From Halobaculum magnesiiphilum (GTDB lineage Archaea > Halobacteriota > Halobacteria > Halobacteriales > Haloferacaceae): DNA of 64,000 nt. Of this stretch, positions 1 to 8,233 are shown piece by piece. Position 1 is the stretch's first letter; every line of letters begins with the position of its first letter. The stretch lies in assembly GCF_019823105.1 (NCBI RefSeq), contig NZ_CP081958.1, positions 2,790,001 through 2,854,000 of the forward strand, read 5' to 3'. The position numbers and the translations under genes are program-made. The notes under the pieces are model-generated. The model searched no databases and was not told the DNA's origin. It saw only the letters and a list, made by a program, of their open reading frames with translations.

Positions 1-37
1 CGGGGATTGAAACGGTTACGGAACCGGGATCGGTGTA

Positions 38-58
38 TCGAAGAAATATTCTCTTCGA
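38..58. promoter_or_regulatory. Inverted repeat with AT-rich centre upstream of the DUF3311 gene
   Basis: Perfect 7-bp arms TCGAAGA (38-44) and TCTTCGA (52-58) enclose the AT-rich spacer AATATTC. The repeat lies 60-80 nt before the two possible starts of the first gene, and the spacer is the most TATA-like sequence nearby. It could be an operator overlapping a promoter, or the end signal of an upstream gene outside the window. Function is inferred. Confidence 0.4.
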
Positions 59-119
59 ACATGCTAACGGAGCGACGATCTGATAACATTCATGGTGTAT
101 GAATTACTACCACCAGGTG

Positions 120-347
120 ATGACGCGAACTCGAAGTGACGCGCTGTGGATCGCGGCGTTCGGGCTGCTGGTCGCGTTCGCCGTCCCGTGGTTCCTCTGG
201 GGCGACGCGACGGTCGTCGCGGGGTTGCCGCTGTGGCTGTGGTGGCACGTCGGCTGGATGGCGCTGGCGAGCGTGGTCTTCGCCGCGTTCGCGCGCGGCG
301 GCGCGTGGGACCGCGGCGTCGACGCGGAGGTGATCCGCCGTGGCTGA
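120..347 (+). CDS. DUF3311-like small membrane protein
   Basis: Small two-helix membrane protein of about 75 residues. Hydrophobic segments lie at roughly residues 6-25 (ending in FAVPWFLWG) and 36-60 (LPLWLWWHVGWM), the layout of DUF3311 proteins, which are usually encoded beside sodium:solute symporters. Its last codons overlap the symporter start by 8 nt and carry that gene's ribosome-binding site, so the two are translationally coupled. It is probably an accessory subunit of the transporter (inference). The start is uncertain: ATG 120 is chosen because it begins just before the first helix, while ATG 99 would add seven residues. Confidence 0.75.
   Translation: MTRTRSDALWIAAFGLLVAFAVPWFLWGDATVVAGLPLWLWWHVGWMALASVVFAAFARGGAWDRGVDAEVIRRG
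326..336 (+). promoter_or_regulatory. Strong Shine-Dalgarno for the symporter GTG start
   Basis: GGAGGTGATCC matches the archaeal 16S rRNA 3' end over 11 nt and lies inside the end of the DUF3311 gene, 3-4 nt before GTG 340. It fixes the symporter start at this GTG and shows that the internal operon gene is initiated by SD pairing. Confidence 0.75.
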
Positions 348-1818
348 CCTGGGCGTCTCGCTGGGCGTCGTCGTCGGCTACCTCCTGATCGCCCTCGCGA
401 TCGGTGTGGTGGCGTACCGGCTCACCGACCGCACGGCCGAGGACTACTACCTCGCGTCGCGGTCGGTCGGGACGGTCGTGTTGCTGTTCACGACGTTCGC
501 GACGCTGCTGTCGGCGTTCACGTTCTTCGGGGGGCCGAACCTCGCGTTCTCGGCGGGGCCCGAGTGGATCCTCGTGATGGGCCTGATGGACGGGATCCTG
601 TTCGCGCTGCTGTGGTACGCGATCGGCTACAAGCAGTGGCTCGTCGGGAAGGCCCACGGCTACGTGACCCTCGGGGAGATGCTCGGCGACCGGTTCGACT
701 CGACGGCGCTGCGGGGGCTCGTCGCCGGCGTGAGCCTGCTGTGGCTGTTCCCGTACGTGATGCTCCAGCAGATCGGCGCCGGCCAGGCGCTCGTGGGGCT
801 GACCGACGGCGTCGTCCCCTATTGGGCCGGCGCGGCGCTGATCACGGTGTTCATGGTCGCGTACGTCGGCCTCTCGGGGCTTCGCGGCGTCGCCTGGACG
901 GACACGCTGCAGGGCGTGTTCATGCTCGGCGTGATCTGGCTGGCGGTCGCGTGGATCGCGACCGCCGAGGGCGGCGTCTCGGCGCTGACCGCCGGGATGA
1001 CCGACTCCGCCCCGGAGTTCGCGGCGCTGGGGGGCGGGCTGTACTCGCCGCAGTGGATGATCGCGCAGGCGGTCGTCATCGCCTTCGGCGTCGCGGCGTT
1101 CCCGCAGGTGAACCAGCGGTTCTTCATGGCCGACCGCGTCGAGACGCTCAAGCGCTCGTTCGCGCTGTGGCCGGTGCTGGTCCTCCTGCTGTTCGTCCCG
1201 GCGTTCCTGCTCGGGTCGTGGGCGGTCGGGCTGGGGATCGAGGTGCCCGACGGGAGCAACGTCCTCCCGCTGCTGTTGAACGAGTACACGCCCGCGTGGT
1301 TCGCGGCGCTGGTGATCGCCGGCGCGCTGGCGGCGATGATGTCCTCGTCGGACTCGATGCTGCTGTCGGGGTCGTCGTACTTCACCCGCGACCTCTACCG
1401 CCCGTTCGTCGCGCCCGACGCGAGCGACGCCCGCGAGGGGTGGGTCGCCCGCGTCGGCGTCGCCGTCTTCGCGGGGTCGACGTTCCTCGCGTCGCTGCTC
1501 GTCGGCGCCGGCGGGGGGCTGGACGCGCTCGTCACCCTCGGGGACACGGCATTCGGCGGCTACGCTCAGCTCACGATCCCGCTGCTCCTCGCGCTCTACT
1601 GGGGCGGCACGACCCGTGACGGGATGATCGCCGGCGTCGTGAGCGCCGAGCTGGTGTACCTCGCGCACGTGTTCCTGCCGCTGCCGGCGACGTACCTCAC
1701 GTGGGACTTCGCGCTGTGGTGCATGCTGCTGTCGCTGGTCGCGACGGTCGCGGTGTCGACGGTGACGGCACCCGCGCCCGCGGCCAACGCCGAGAAGTTC
1801 GGCGTCGGCGCCGACTGA
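340..1818 (+). CDS. Sodium:solute symporter (SSS family)
   Basis: A 492-residue polytopic membrane protein with the SSS/LeuT-fold layout of about 13 helices. The N terminus carries the typical segment TAEDYYLASRSVG, and residues around 328-350 contain the serine-rich MMSSSDSML stretch followed by FTRDLY, which in this family contributes to the second sodium site. The family takes up organic solutes such as carboxylates, pantothenate, proline or sugars with Na+. The substrate cannot be read from the sequence. It starts at GTG behind a near-perfect SD, overlapping the DUF3311 partner by 8 nt, and the two probably form one uptake system. Confidence 0.85.
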   Translation: MADLGVSLGVVVGYLLIALAIGVVAYRLTDRTAEDYYLASRSVGTVVLLFTTFATLLSAFTFFGGPNLAFSAGPEWILVMGLMDGILFALLWYAIGYKQWLVGKAHGYVTLGEMLGDRFDSTALRGLVAGVSLLWLFPYVMLQQIGAGQALVGLTDGVVPYWAGAALITVFMVAYVGLSGLRGVAWTDTLQGVFMLGVIWLAVAWIATAEGGVSALTAGMTDSAPEFAALGGGLYSPQWMIAQAVVIAFGVAAFPQVNQRFFMADRVETLKRSFALWPVLVLLLFVPAFLLGSWAVGLGIEVPDGSNVLPLLLNEYTPAWFAALVIAGALAAMMSSSDSMLLSGSSYFTRDLYRPFVAPDASDAREGWVARVGVAVFAGSTFLASLLVGAGGGLDALVTLGDTAFGGYAQLTIPLLLALYWGGTTRDGMIAGVVSAELVYLAHVFLPLPATYLTWDFALWCMLLSLVATVAVSTVTAPAPAANAEKFGVGAD

Positions 1819-1864
1819 TCCGCGCCACGGCACGCTTTTCCCGTCACCCGATCACGGTCCGATC

Positions 1865-2800
1865 ATGCAGACGCACGTCGTCCCGGTCGGCTTCGACTAC
1901 GACCGGCTCATCGCGCCGCTGGTTCGCGACCAGTTCGACGTGGATCGGGTCGTCCTCCTGGAAGGTGCGGTGGGGAGCGAGGCCAACGTCGAGTACTCCC
2001 GGAACCTCTCACAGAAGCTGGAGACGGACTTCCGGAACCTGCTGGGGGCGGAGACCGAGCGCGTCGAGATAGCCGACGTGTACGACTACGACGCCGCCTT
2101 CGAGCAGGCGTACGACCTGATCAACACCGAACTCGACGCCGACCGGGAGGTGTGGGTCAACGTCTCCTCGATGCCCCGCCCCGTCTCGTTCGCGTTCGCG
2201 ACCGCTGCCCACTCGGTCACGCTGGAGCGGCAGGCCGACCGCGACCGCATCCACACCTACTACACGGCCCCCGAGAAGTACCTGGAGACCGAGTTGGCCG
2301 AGGAGCTCCGGGCGAACCGCGACCTCCTGGGCGACCTGCTCGACGGCGTCGGCGACGACGCGACGGAGGTCGCCGGCGTCGACGCCGACCGGCTCCGCGA
2401 GCGCCTGTCGACGGCGACGGACCTGCTGGCGGAGTTCGACGAGCGGGGCACGACCATCGGCGCCAAGGAGGTTGACGGTAAACACATCATCGAGCTTCCG
2501 GTTGCCTCCTTCTCGAACGTGAAGCCCTTCGAGGAGGTGATCCTCTACAAGCTCGGCGAGGACGGCGAGTTCGAGTCGGTGAGCGAGCTCGCGAAGGCGC
2601 TGGCCGCGGAGTTGAACGAGGAGTACACCGACTCGTTCCGCTCGAAGGTGATCTACAACGTCGACCGCCTCGGCCCCGGCGGGAAGGGGTACATCGAGCA
2701 GGAGTCACACGGGAAGTCCTACCGGACGCGCCTCTCGCGGATCGGGGAGCTGTGGGTGCGCGCGCACGCCGCGGAGGACGCGACCGACTACGACTGGTGA
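1865..2800 (+). CDS. HFX_2341/DUF6293-type regulator, CARF-like domain plus wHTH
   Basis: A 311-residue soluble acidic protein. Residues 1 to about 140 look like a Rossmann-type sensor: an N-terminal strand (THVVPVGFDYDR), then NVSSMPRPVSFAFATAA near residue 97, which resembles the ligand-binding loop of CARF domains. Residues about 220-305 fit a winged helix (FEEVILYKLG, ESVSELAKAL, KSYRTRLSRIGELW). It matches my memory of the haloarchaeal HFX_2341/DUF6293 family. A TATA-like TTTTCCC lies about 30 nt upstream, suggesting its own leaderless transcript. No cas gene is present. It may sense a nucleotide and control a neighbour; that is inference. Confidence 0.65.
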   Translation: MQTHVVPVGFDYDRLIAPLVRDQFDVDRVVLLEGAVGSEANVEYSRNLSQKLETDFRNLLGAETERVEIADVYDYDAAFEQAYDLINTELDADREVWVNVSSMPRPVSFAFATAAHSVTLERQADRDRIHTYYTAPEKYLETELAEELRANRDLLGDLLDGVGDDATEVAGVDADRLRERLSTATDLLAEFDERGTTIGAKEVDGKHIIELPVASFSNVKPFEEVILYKLGEDGEFESVSELAKALAAELNEEYTDSFRSKVIYNVDRLGPGGKGYIEQESHGKSYRTRLSRIGELWVRAHAAEDATDYDW

Positions 2801-2895
2801 CCCCCGCCTCGCCGATTGCCGGCGACCCCTGACAGATCGACGGCTCCTGACCGACCGGCGACCCCCGGTGCCGACCGACCGTTCGGTCGCGCCGG

Positions 2896-3789
2896 CTACC
2901 TGTACCCGGTGGTCAGCCCGGCGACGATGTGGTCGTCGGCCAGCGCCAGCAGGAGGATAACCGGAAGGAGCGCGGTCACCGCGGCCGCGGCGGCGAACGA
3001 CGCGTCCGCCGGGGCGAGCCCGCGAAGCGGGGGAACGATCGGCGCCCAGTCCCCCGGGTCGCCGTTCGTCATCAGCAGCGAGAAGAAGAACTCGGTGTAC
3101 ACCTGGAGGAACGTCAACACGGCCGCGGTCGCGATCCCCGGGCGCGACAGCGGAACGATCACCCGGACGAGCGCGCCGAGCCGCGTCGTCCCCTCGACGC
3201 GCGCGGCGTCCTCGAGGGTGTCCGGGATCCGGTCGAAGAACGTCGTCAACACGAAGATCGCCAGCGGCATCGTCAGCCCCGTCAGGGGGACGCCGGGCCC
3301 GGCAGGGGTGTTGAAGAGATCCGGGCTCGCCAGGGTGACCCCGAACGCCGACCAGGAGAGCGCCCCCGAGAGCAGCCGAAACAGCGGGATGACGAACGCC
3401 ACCGGCGGGAAGTACGCGACACAGAGCGTGATCAGCAGCAACACCCGTTTTCCGGGGAACTCCAGCCGACCGAAGGCGTACCCCGCGAGGGCGGCGACGA
3501 CGACCACGACGACGGTCGTGCTCCCGGCGATGACGAGGCTGTTGAACACGTACCTGAGGAACTCCGCCGCGGCGACCGCGAGGTAGTTCGCCGGCGTCGC
3601 CGCGGCGGGGACGAGCGCCGGGGACGTCCCCGTTGGCGTCACGGAGACGACCAGCAGCCAGTAGAGGGGAAACAGGGCGAACAGCAGGAAGAAGCCGGTC
3701 GCGACCACGAACAGGAGTCGGTAGACGGCGGTCGGATACCGGATCGCGTTGTCGGTCGCGCGTGCGATCCGACCGTCGTCCGTCGCCAT
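2896..3789 (-). CDS. ABC transporter permease, MalG-like (carbohydrate type)
   Basis: A 297-residue inner-membrane permease of the binding-protein-dependent MalG/UgpE class. Six hydrophobic segments are visible, and the EAA loop reads EDAARVEGTTRLGALVRVIVPLSRPG-like around residues 195-220, the surface that contacts the ATPase. The protein ends DDHIVAGLTTGYR, a C terminus typical of sugar permeases. No partner permease, ATPase or solute-binding protein is encoded nearby: the neighbours are a regulator on the other strand and an enolase-superfamily gene. It either works with distant subunits or is a remnant of a dispersed operon. Confidence 0.8.
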   Translation of the reverse strand: MATDDGRIARATDNAIRYPTAVYRLLFVVATGFFLLFALFPLYWLLVVSVTPTGTSPALVPAAATPANYLAVAAAEFLRYVFNSLVIAGSTTVVVVVVAALAGYAFGRLEFPGKRVLLLITLCVAYFPPVAFVIPLFRLLSGALSWSAFGVTLASPDLFNTPAGPGVPLTGLTMPLAIFVLTTFFDRIPDTLEDAARVEGTTRLGALVRVIVPLSRPGIATAAVLTFLQVYTEFFFSLLMTNGDPGDWAPIVPPLRGLAPADASFAAAAAVTALLPVILLLALADDHIVAGLTTGYR

Positions 3790-3863
3790 GGGTCCACCGT
3801 GCGCGAGACGGCAAATAACGGTTTACCTTCCGAGGGCGACGCCCCGGGCTTCAGATCTCGCCC

Positions 3864-4955
3864 TCAGAACTCGAAGCCGCGCGCGGCGGCCGCGGGGGCC
3901 AGCGGCGTCGCCGGGAGCCGGTCGGGTACGTCGGGGTCGTTGAACACGCGGGGGGCCACGTCGTTCGGCGCGTCCGGGTAGAACACAGACGCGAGCGCGT
4001 GCAGTTGGTCGCGGCCGACGCCCAGTTCGAACTGCCCGCCGCCGTACAGCGTCACGTCGCGCTCGCGTGCCCACTCGATCGTGTCCGACAGCGACTCCAG
4101 CGTCCCGAACCGCGAGGGCTTGACGTTCAGCCACTCCGGTTCCCACGGCAGGGCCTCGACGCTCTCGACGCCGTCGATCGGGTAGTCCCACGAGACGCGG
4201 TGCTCCTCGCCCTCGAAGACGTGCCGGGTCTCGTCGGTGATCGCGGGATCCTCGATCACCGCGTTCGGGAACGACTCCAGCACCCATTCGTAGAACTCCG
4301 GGTCCGGCTCCTGGTCGACCTCCGTCCCCTCGTACAGCCCCTTCAGGTCGAGCACGCGAACCTGTTCGGTCGGGAGGTCGTCGACGACGGCGTCGGTCCA
4401 GTCGTCGGTGGGATCGAGCTTGAACCCGATTCCGGGGACACGCTCGGCGATGGCGGTCACGCGGTCCGCAGTGGGTGGCTCGCCCAGTCGGGTCGACGCC
4501 GCGAACGTGACGGGGGCCGCCTCGCGCCCGAGGATGCTCGGGAGGTCGGTGTCCGCCTGCCTGAGCGCGAGATCCATCGCCGCCGACTCGACGGCCCAGC
4601 GGCGATAGGGGTACCCCGTCTTCCGTTCGGGCTCGCCGACCGGGAACAGGTCCACGTCGTCGAGGTGTCGGGAGAACTCCCGGAACGTCCACTCGCCGGC
4701 GAACGCCGCCTCGAACCCGAGGCCGTCGACGGTCGTCCGCGGGTCGCGCTCGGGATCCGCGAACAGCGCGTCGTGATCCGGCGCGTCGTAGGTCACGTCC
4801 TCGCCCCGGCCGAGCTCCCCGCCGCCGCGCAGCCGAAACGTCGTGCTCACGCGCTCGAATCCCGAGGATGTGTCGCTGGCGCGACGCCGGAGCGCCACCG
4901 ACTCGATCGTCAGCGGGAGGTCGGCGATCGCGCGAAAGAGTGTGGGTGTGCTCAC
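3864..4955 (-). CDS. Enolase-superfamily (mandelate racemase/muconate cycloisomerase-like) protein
   Basis: A 363-residue protein with an N-terminal capping region (1 to about 140) and a C-terminal barrel. Candidate catalytic positions in the usual order are K179 (GFKLDP), D203 (VLDLKG), E235 (IEDPAI), D257 (SWDYPID) and K279 (NVKPSRFG), followed by GGGQFELGVGRDQ near residue 305. In this superfamily three acids bind Mg2+ and lysines abstract the alpha-proton of a carboxylate. The KxK motif is reduced to a single lysine. The substrate is unknown and menaquinone-type OSBS is not supported by context. Its start is 74 nt on the other side of the ABC permease, both on the minus strand. Confidence 0.7.
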   Translation of the reverse strand: MSTPTLFRAIADLPLTIESVALRRRASDTSSGFERVSTTFRLRGGGELGRGEDVTYDAPDHDALFADPERDPRTTVDGLGFEAAFAGEWTFREFSRHLDDVDLFPVGEPERKTGYPYRRWAVESAAMDLALRQADTDLPSILGREAAPVTFAASTRLGEPPTADRVTAIAERVPGIGFKLDPTDDWTDAVVDDLPTEQVRVLDLKGLYEGTEVDQEPDPEFYEWVLESFPNAVIEDPAITDETRHVFEGEEHRVSWDYPIDGVESVEALPWEPEWLNVKPSRFGTLESLSDTIEWARERDVTLYGGGQFELGVGRDQLHALASVFYPDAPNDVAPRVFNDPDVPDRLPATPLAPAAAARGFEF

Positions 4956-5010
4956 GGTCGGAGCCTCTCCCCCGTGGAGGATAGTCCTTACCCGTCGGGG
5001 ACGGTCGCCG

Positions 5011-5772
5011 TCACCGGGACGGGAGCGTGTCAGCCTCCAGCAGCTTCACCCGCGTCGCCAGCGCGAGGAACGTCGCCGTGAGCGTGAGGACGACCGCGCC
5101 GGCGGCGGCGATCTCGTGGGTCGGCGACGGGTGGGTGAAGCCGACGCCGGAGTCGAGCAGCACCTGCCCGGGCATGAGCGTGTGGTGGGGCGTCCCGGCG
5201 ACGGGGACGAAGTAGTCGACCACGTCGTTGAGGCCGTACCACGCGACGGCGACGGCGACCGCGCGCACCGGGAACCCCGAGATCCGATAGAGGAGAAAGC
5301 CCTCGACGGTCATCGCGAGGTGCGAGAACAACAGGAACAGGTACATCGGAAGCGGGTTGGCGGCCGTGAAGCCGTCGGCGAACGCCAGGAGGACGAACGG
5401 CGTCCACAGCCCGAGCTTCCAGCAGCCGAAGAAGGCCAGCGCGTTCACGTACTCGTTCGACCGGCCCAGCGCCCACAGCCCCAGCGCGAGCGCGATGAAC
5501 AGCGTCGCAACCGGCGAGTCGGGGACGAAGACCCACATGCTCGGGGGCGTCCCGGCGAGCTGCCAGGTGATCAGCGGGTCCGACAGCGGCAGCGGGTGAA
5601 CGCCGTAGTACCAGAAGCCGAAGGCGGTGCCGACGAGGTTGATCGCGACGACGACCCACGCGATCCGGAGGCCGACGTTCTCGACCGCCCGCGGGAGCGG
5701 CGCGACGTACCACGGGAGATCCGGGCGCTCGGGGAGTCCGTCGTCGGCGGTCAGGTCGGCGAGGAGGCTCAT
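5011..5772 (-). CDS. DUF1405 family membrane protein (copy 1)
   Basis: A 253-residue integral membrane protein with about six hydrophobic helices. The family motif regions include the first helix WVVAINLVGTAFGFWYYG, then GCWKLGLWTPFV, LFSHLAMTVEGFLLY and WYGLNDVVDYF. DUF1405 proteins (B. subtilis YpjA-like) have no established biochemical role. ATG 5772 is chosen because the reading frame upstream is basic shadow sequence and helix 1 follows the N-terminal soluble segment. It is divergent from a second DUF1405 gene across 222 bp. Confidence 0.75.
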   Translation of the reverse strand: MSLLADLTADDGLPERPDLPWYVAPLPRAVENVGLRIAWVVVAINLVGTAFGFWYYGVHPLPLSDPLITWQLAGTPPSMWVFVPDSPVATLFIALALGLWALGRSNEYVNALAFFGCWKLGLWTPFVLLAFADGFTAANPLPMYLFLLFSHLAMTVEGFLLYRISGFPVRAVAVAVAWYGLNDVVDYFVPVAGTPHHTLMPGQVLLDSGVGFTHPSPTHEIAAAGAVVLTLTATFLALATRVKLLEADTLPSR

Positions 5773-5994
5773 TCGGGTGTGGCGTGTGGTGGCGCGTCGC
5801 CGGCTTAGCCGTGGCGATGATCGATACGGATCCGACGCACCGGTCGTCGTGGTCGTCGTCGTCGCCCCCGACTCTCCGCCGGTCGACCCGTCGCGGACAC
5901 CCGCCCGTGTCCCGTGAGGTATCGAGGGATGTCTCCCGAGTGGTTCCGAACCACGCGCCGTTAAGCCGTGGGCGGACGAAGCAGGCGACAACCC
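5773..5994. promoter_or_regulatory. Divergent promoter region between the two DUF1405 genes
   Basis: A 222-bp gap. Near the right end GTTAAGCCGTGG (5960-5971) lies about 30 nt before GTG 5995, and near the left end CTTAGCCGTGGC (5804-5815) lies 35-45 nt before ATG 5772 on the other strand. The two TATA-like cores share the flanking bases TTA(A)GCCGTGG. No open reading frame of note is present. Co-regulation of both genes is an inference. Confidence 0.4.
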
Positions 5995-6705
5995 GTGGCC
6001 GACGACACCGCGACCCGAAACCCGCTTCCCGAGTCGCTGGCGGAGTTCTACCTCACGACGCCGTTCACGCTGGGGCTGTTGCTGCTCGTCAACGCGCTCG
6101 CGTTCCTCGTCGGCGTCCGCTACTACGTCGAGACGATGCCCGCGGTGGCGACGTGGCTGTGGCCGCTGTACGGCGACTCGCCGACGGCGATCGCGCTCGC
6201 CACGCTCGTGCTCGCGGCGCTGGTCCCGTTCGCCGGCCGCCGGCTGTCGTCGGTCTCTCGGACCACCCTGCTGTCGGTGCTGTCGACGCTCGCGGTCGTT
6301 TGGCTGGTGAAGACCGGGCTGTGGACGTTCCTCGCGCTGAACATTCCGTTCGTCCGGCCGGATCTCCCCGCCGACCTGTACGTCGGCTTCGACGCCGACT
6401 CGCTGTGGGCGTACTGGGGCATCCTCGCCACGCACGCCGCCTTCCTCGCGGAGGCGCTGTTGATCGCCCGCGTCGGCCGAACGTCGAGGCCGGTCCTGGG
6501 CGGCGTTGCCGTCCTCGCACTCGCGAACGACCTCTTCGACTACGGCTTCCTCCTCGGGCTCCCGCTGTCGAATCACCCGCCGGTGCGGTACGATCCGGGC
6601 TGGACCCTCGCGCTGGGGAGCCTCGCCGCGACGGTCGTCGCGGTCGCGGTCGCGGCCGCCGTCCTGCCGTCGAGCGACGGCGGGCGTCGCCGACGCGGTG
6701 CTTAA
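5995..6705 (+). CDS. DUF1405 family membrane protein (copy 2)
   Basis: A 236-residue membrane protein with about seven helices, paralogous in layout to the divergent neighbour: LLLLVNALAFLVGVRYY parallels helix 1, VVWLVKTGLWTFLALN parallels the WKLGLW segment, THAAFLAEALLIARVG parallels the SHLAMTVEG helix, and LALANDLFDYGF parallels YGLNDVVDYF. The conserved H, E, N and D in these helices suggest a polar or metal site in the membrane (inference). GTG 5995 is preferred over GTG 5968 because it is about 30 nt after the TTAAG box. Its stop codon is embedded in the promoter of the ArsR-type gene that follows. Confidence 0.72.
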   Translation: MADDTATRNPLPESLAEFYLTTPFTLGLLLLVNALAFLVGVRYYVETMPAVATWLWPLYGDSPTAIALATLVLAALVPFAGRRLSSVSRTTLLSVLSTLAVVWLVKTGLWTFLALNIPFVRPDLPADLYVGFDADSLWAYWGILATHAAFLAEALLIARVGRTSRPVLGGVAVLALANDLFDYGFLLGLPLSNHPPVRYDPGWTLALGSLAATVVAVAVAAAVLPSSDGGRRRRGA

Positions 6706-6709
6706 ATAC
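6701..6709 (+). promoter_or_regulatory. TATA box of the ArsR-type regulator
   Basis: CTTAAATAC lies 27 nt upstream of ATG 6732 and includes the TAA stop of the DUF1405 gene. The spacing fits a leaderless haloarchaeal transcript. Confidence 0.6.
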
Positions 6710-6731
6710 GCCCGGCAGTTACCTCGGGTGT

Positions 6732-7493
6732 ATGGACTCCGCGGTGCTGCTTGATCTCCTGGGAAACGAGAACCGCCGGCGCATCCTCCGGCTGCTCTCG
6801 CACAAGCCGTGTTACGTCACCGAGATCAGCGAGTACCTCGGCGTGTCGCCGAAGGCGGTCATCGACCACCTGCGGAAACTGGAGGACGCGGGGCTCATCG
6901 AGAGCCACACCGACGACCGCCGGCGCAAGTACTTCCACATCGCCCGCGACGTGCGCCTGGAGGTGAACGTCTCCCGGCACGGCTTCGGCACGAAGTCCGC
7001 GTACCCCGCCAACCCGAGCCTCGACATCCAGGGTCGCTGCCCGCACATGCACATCGACCTGGAGCTTCGGTCGGCCGGCGATAACGGAGACAACGAAGAC
7101 AACGGTGAATCCGGCGGCGACAACGACCGCGACGGCGACGCGACCACGGGCGACGGCGACCGCGGCGGCGACGACAGCCGGGGGGATCTGGCCCAGTTGG
7201 CCGCCGAGTTCGACGAGCTCCAGGACCTCGAAAACGAGCTCTCCCTGGCCCAACGGTGGGTCCACGGCCGGATGAGCGAGCTGCTCGACCGCGTGAACGA
7301 CCGCCTCGGCGTCGACGCGGACTCCCGGTTCTACGCCAAGTTGCTCGCGGCCGTCACCTCGACCGACGGAAGCCACCGTGCGGTCGTCGAGGAGGTCGAC
7401 GCCGACCCGCAGGCCGTCGAGGACGGGCTGCAACGGCTCGCGGACGCGGACCTGCTCGCGCGCGAGTCCGGTCGCTGGCGGCTCGCAGGCTAG
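6732..7493 (+). CDS. ArsR-type winged-helix transcriptional regulator with acidic linker
   Basis: A 253-residue protein. Residues 1-75 form an ArsR-like winged helix (LGNENRRRILRLL, YVTEISEYLGVSPKAVIDHL, ESHTDDRRRKYFHI). Residues about 75-115 include the conserved haloarchaeal segment RCPHMHIDLE. Residues about 117-155 are an N/G/D repeat-like disordered linker. The C-terminal part holds a helical segment (LENELSLAQRWVHGRMSELL) and a second small wHTH-like tail (VEEVDADPQAVEDGLQRLADADLL). Such regulators bind DNA as dimers; the ligand is unknown. It has its own leaderless promoter and may govern the adjacent DUF1405 pair (inference). Confidence 0.78.
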   Translation: MDSAVLLDLLGNENRRRILRLLSHKPCYVTEISEYLGVSPKAVIDHLRKLEDAGLIESHTDDRRRKYFHIARDVRLEVNVSRHGFGTKSAYPANPSLDIQGRCPHMHIDLELRSAGDNGDNEDNGESGGDNDRDGDATTGDGDRGGDDSRGDLAQLAAEFDELQDLENELSLAQRWVHGRMSELLDRVNDRLGVDADSRFYAKLLAAVTSTDGSHRAVVEEVDADPQAVEDGLQRLADADLLARESGRWRLAG

Positions 7494-7536
7494 GAACGTC
7501 CGCGGCGAGCGCACCCGGGTCTCGCGCGCCGGACGA

Positions 7537-8061
7537 CTACTCGACGTCCCGCGTCAGGCCCGCCCGGAGGTCGCGGCCGAAGTACACGCCCGCGACCGAC
7601 AGGAGCACGCCGACGGTGACGCCGACGCCCGCGACCGGGAGGCCGTAGTCGGCGAGCAGGCTGGTCCCGATAAGCAGGCTGCCCGTCGTGAGCGTTCCGA
7701 GGAGGAACGCGCCGCCCGCAGCGAGCGCGCCGGCGATGGCCGTCTCCAGATACGCCCGTCGCGAGCGACCCAGGCCGAGGACGAACGCGGCGACGAACAG
7801 CCCGAGATACCGCGCGAGCCCGCCGACGAGCGGCACCGCGGAGCCGGCGATCAGTCCCGTGAGGAGCACGGCCAGCGTGACGAGAAACCCCTTCGCCGAG
7901 AACGGCGTCCGCCCCAGCAGCGCGCGCGAGTCGTCAGCGTCGCTCCGGGGGCCGGGCTCGTCGTCCCCGTCTGTCGCCCCCGTCGACGAGTCGGCGGAGG
8001 GGTCGCCGGCGGCGCCGTCGCGCTCGGCGAGTTCCTGAAGCTCCTCCAGGCTCTTGGACAT
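7537..8061 (-). CDS. Four-helix membrane protein, DUF456-like
   Basis: A 174-residue protein. Residues 1-50 are acidic and disordered (MSKSLEELQEL, then a D/S/G-rich stretch). About four transmembrane helices follow (FLVTLAVLLTGLIAGS, LGLFVAAFVLGL, AIAGALAAGGAFLLG, VAGVGVTVGVLLSVAGVYFG). The glycine- and alanine-rich helices resemble DUF456-type proteins, whose function is unknown. It converges on the ArsR-type gene and is divergent from gatD, with 172 bp between starts. ATG 8061 is the only start before the acidic segment. Confidence 0.6.
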   Translation of the reverse strand: MSKSLEELQELAERDGAAGDPSADSSTGATDGDDEPGPRSDADDSRALLGRTPFSAKGFLVTLAVLLTGLIAGSAVPLVGGLARYLGLFVAAFVLGLGRSRRAYLETAIAGALAAGGAFLLGTLTTGSLLIGTSLLADYGLPVAGVGVTVGVLLSVAGVYFGRDLRAGLTRDVE

Positions 8062-8233
8062 GGGTTCACCTGGGCGGCGCGCGCTCATGGCTCTTGTGCC
8101 GGTTCCGGGGGGACGCGATCGACCGGACGCGCGCGGGCGACCGCGGCAGTTCGACACACGGCGCGGCCACGGACCCCGCACCCGGAACCGCGGACGGGCA
8201 GGTTCAAGTTCGCGCCGGCCGCTACCCTCGCGT

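Noticed and set aside
64-1833. A 589-codon minus-strand frame
   Set aside because: Antisense to the symporter, whose helices and SD site are convincing; the translation is R/E/H-rich noise.
3864-4955. o-Succinylbenzoate synthase (MenC)
   Set aside because: The overall enolase-superfamily layout fits, but the KxK motif is incomplete and no other men gene is nearby, so only the superfamily is stated.
5784-7493. A 569-codon start for the ArsR-type regulator
   Set aside because: The extension is shadow of the DUF1405 gene; the TATA box at 6701 and ATG 6732 give the real start.
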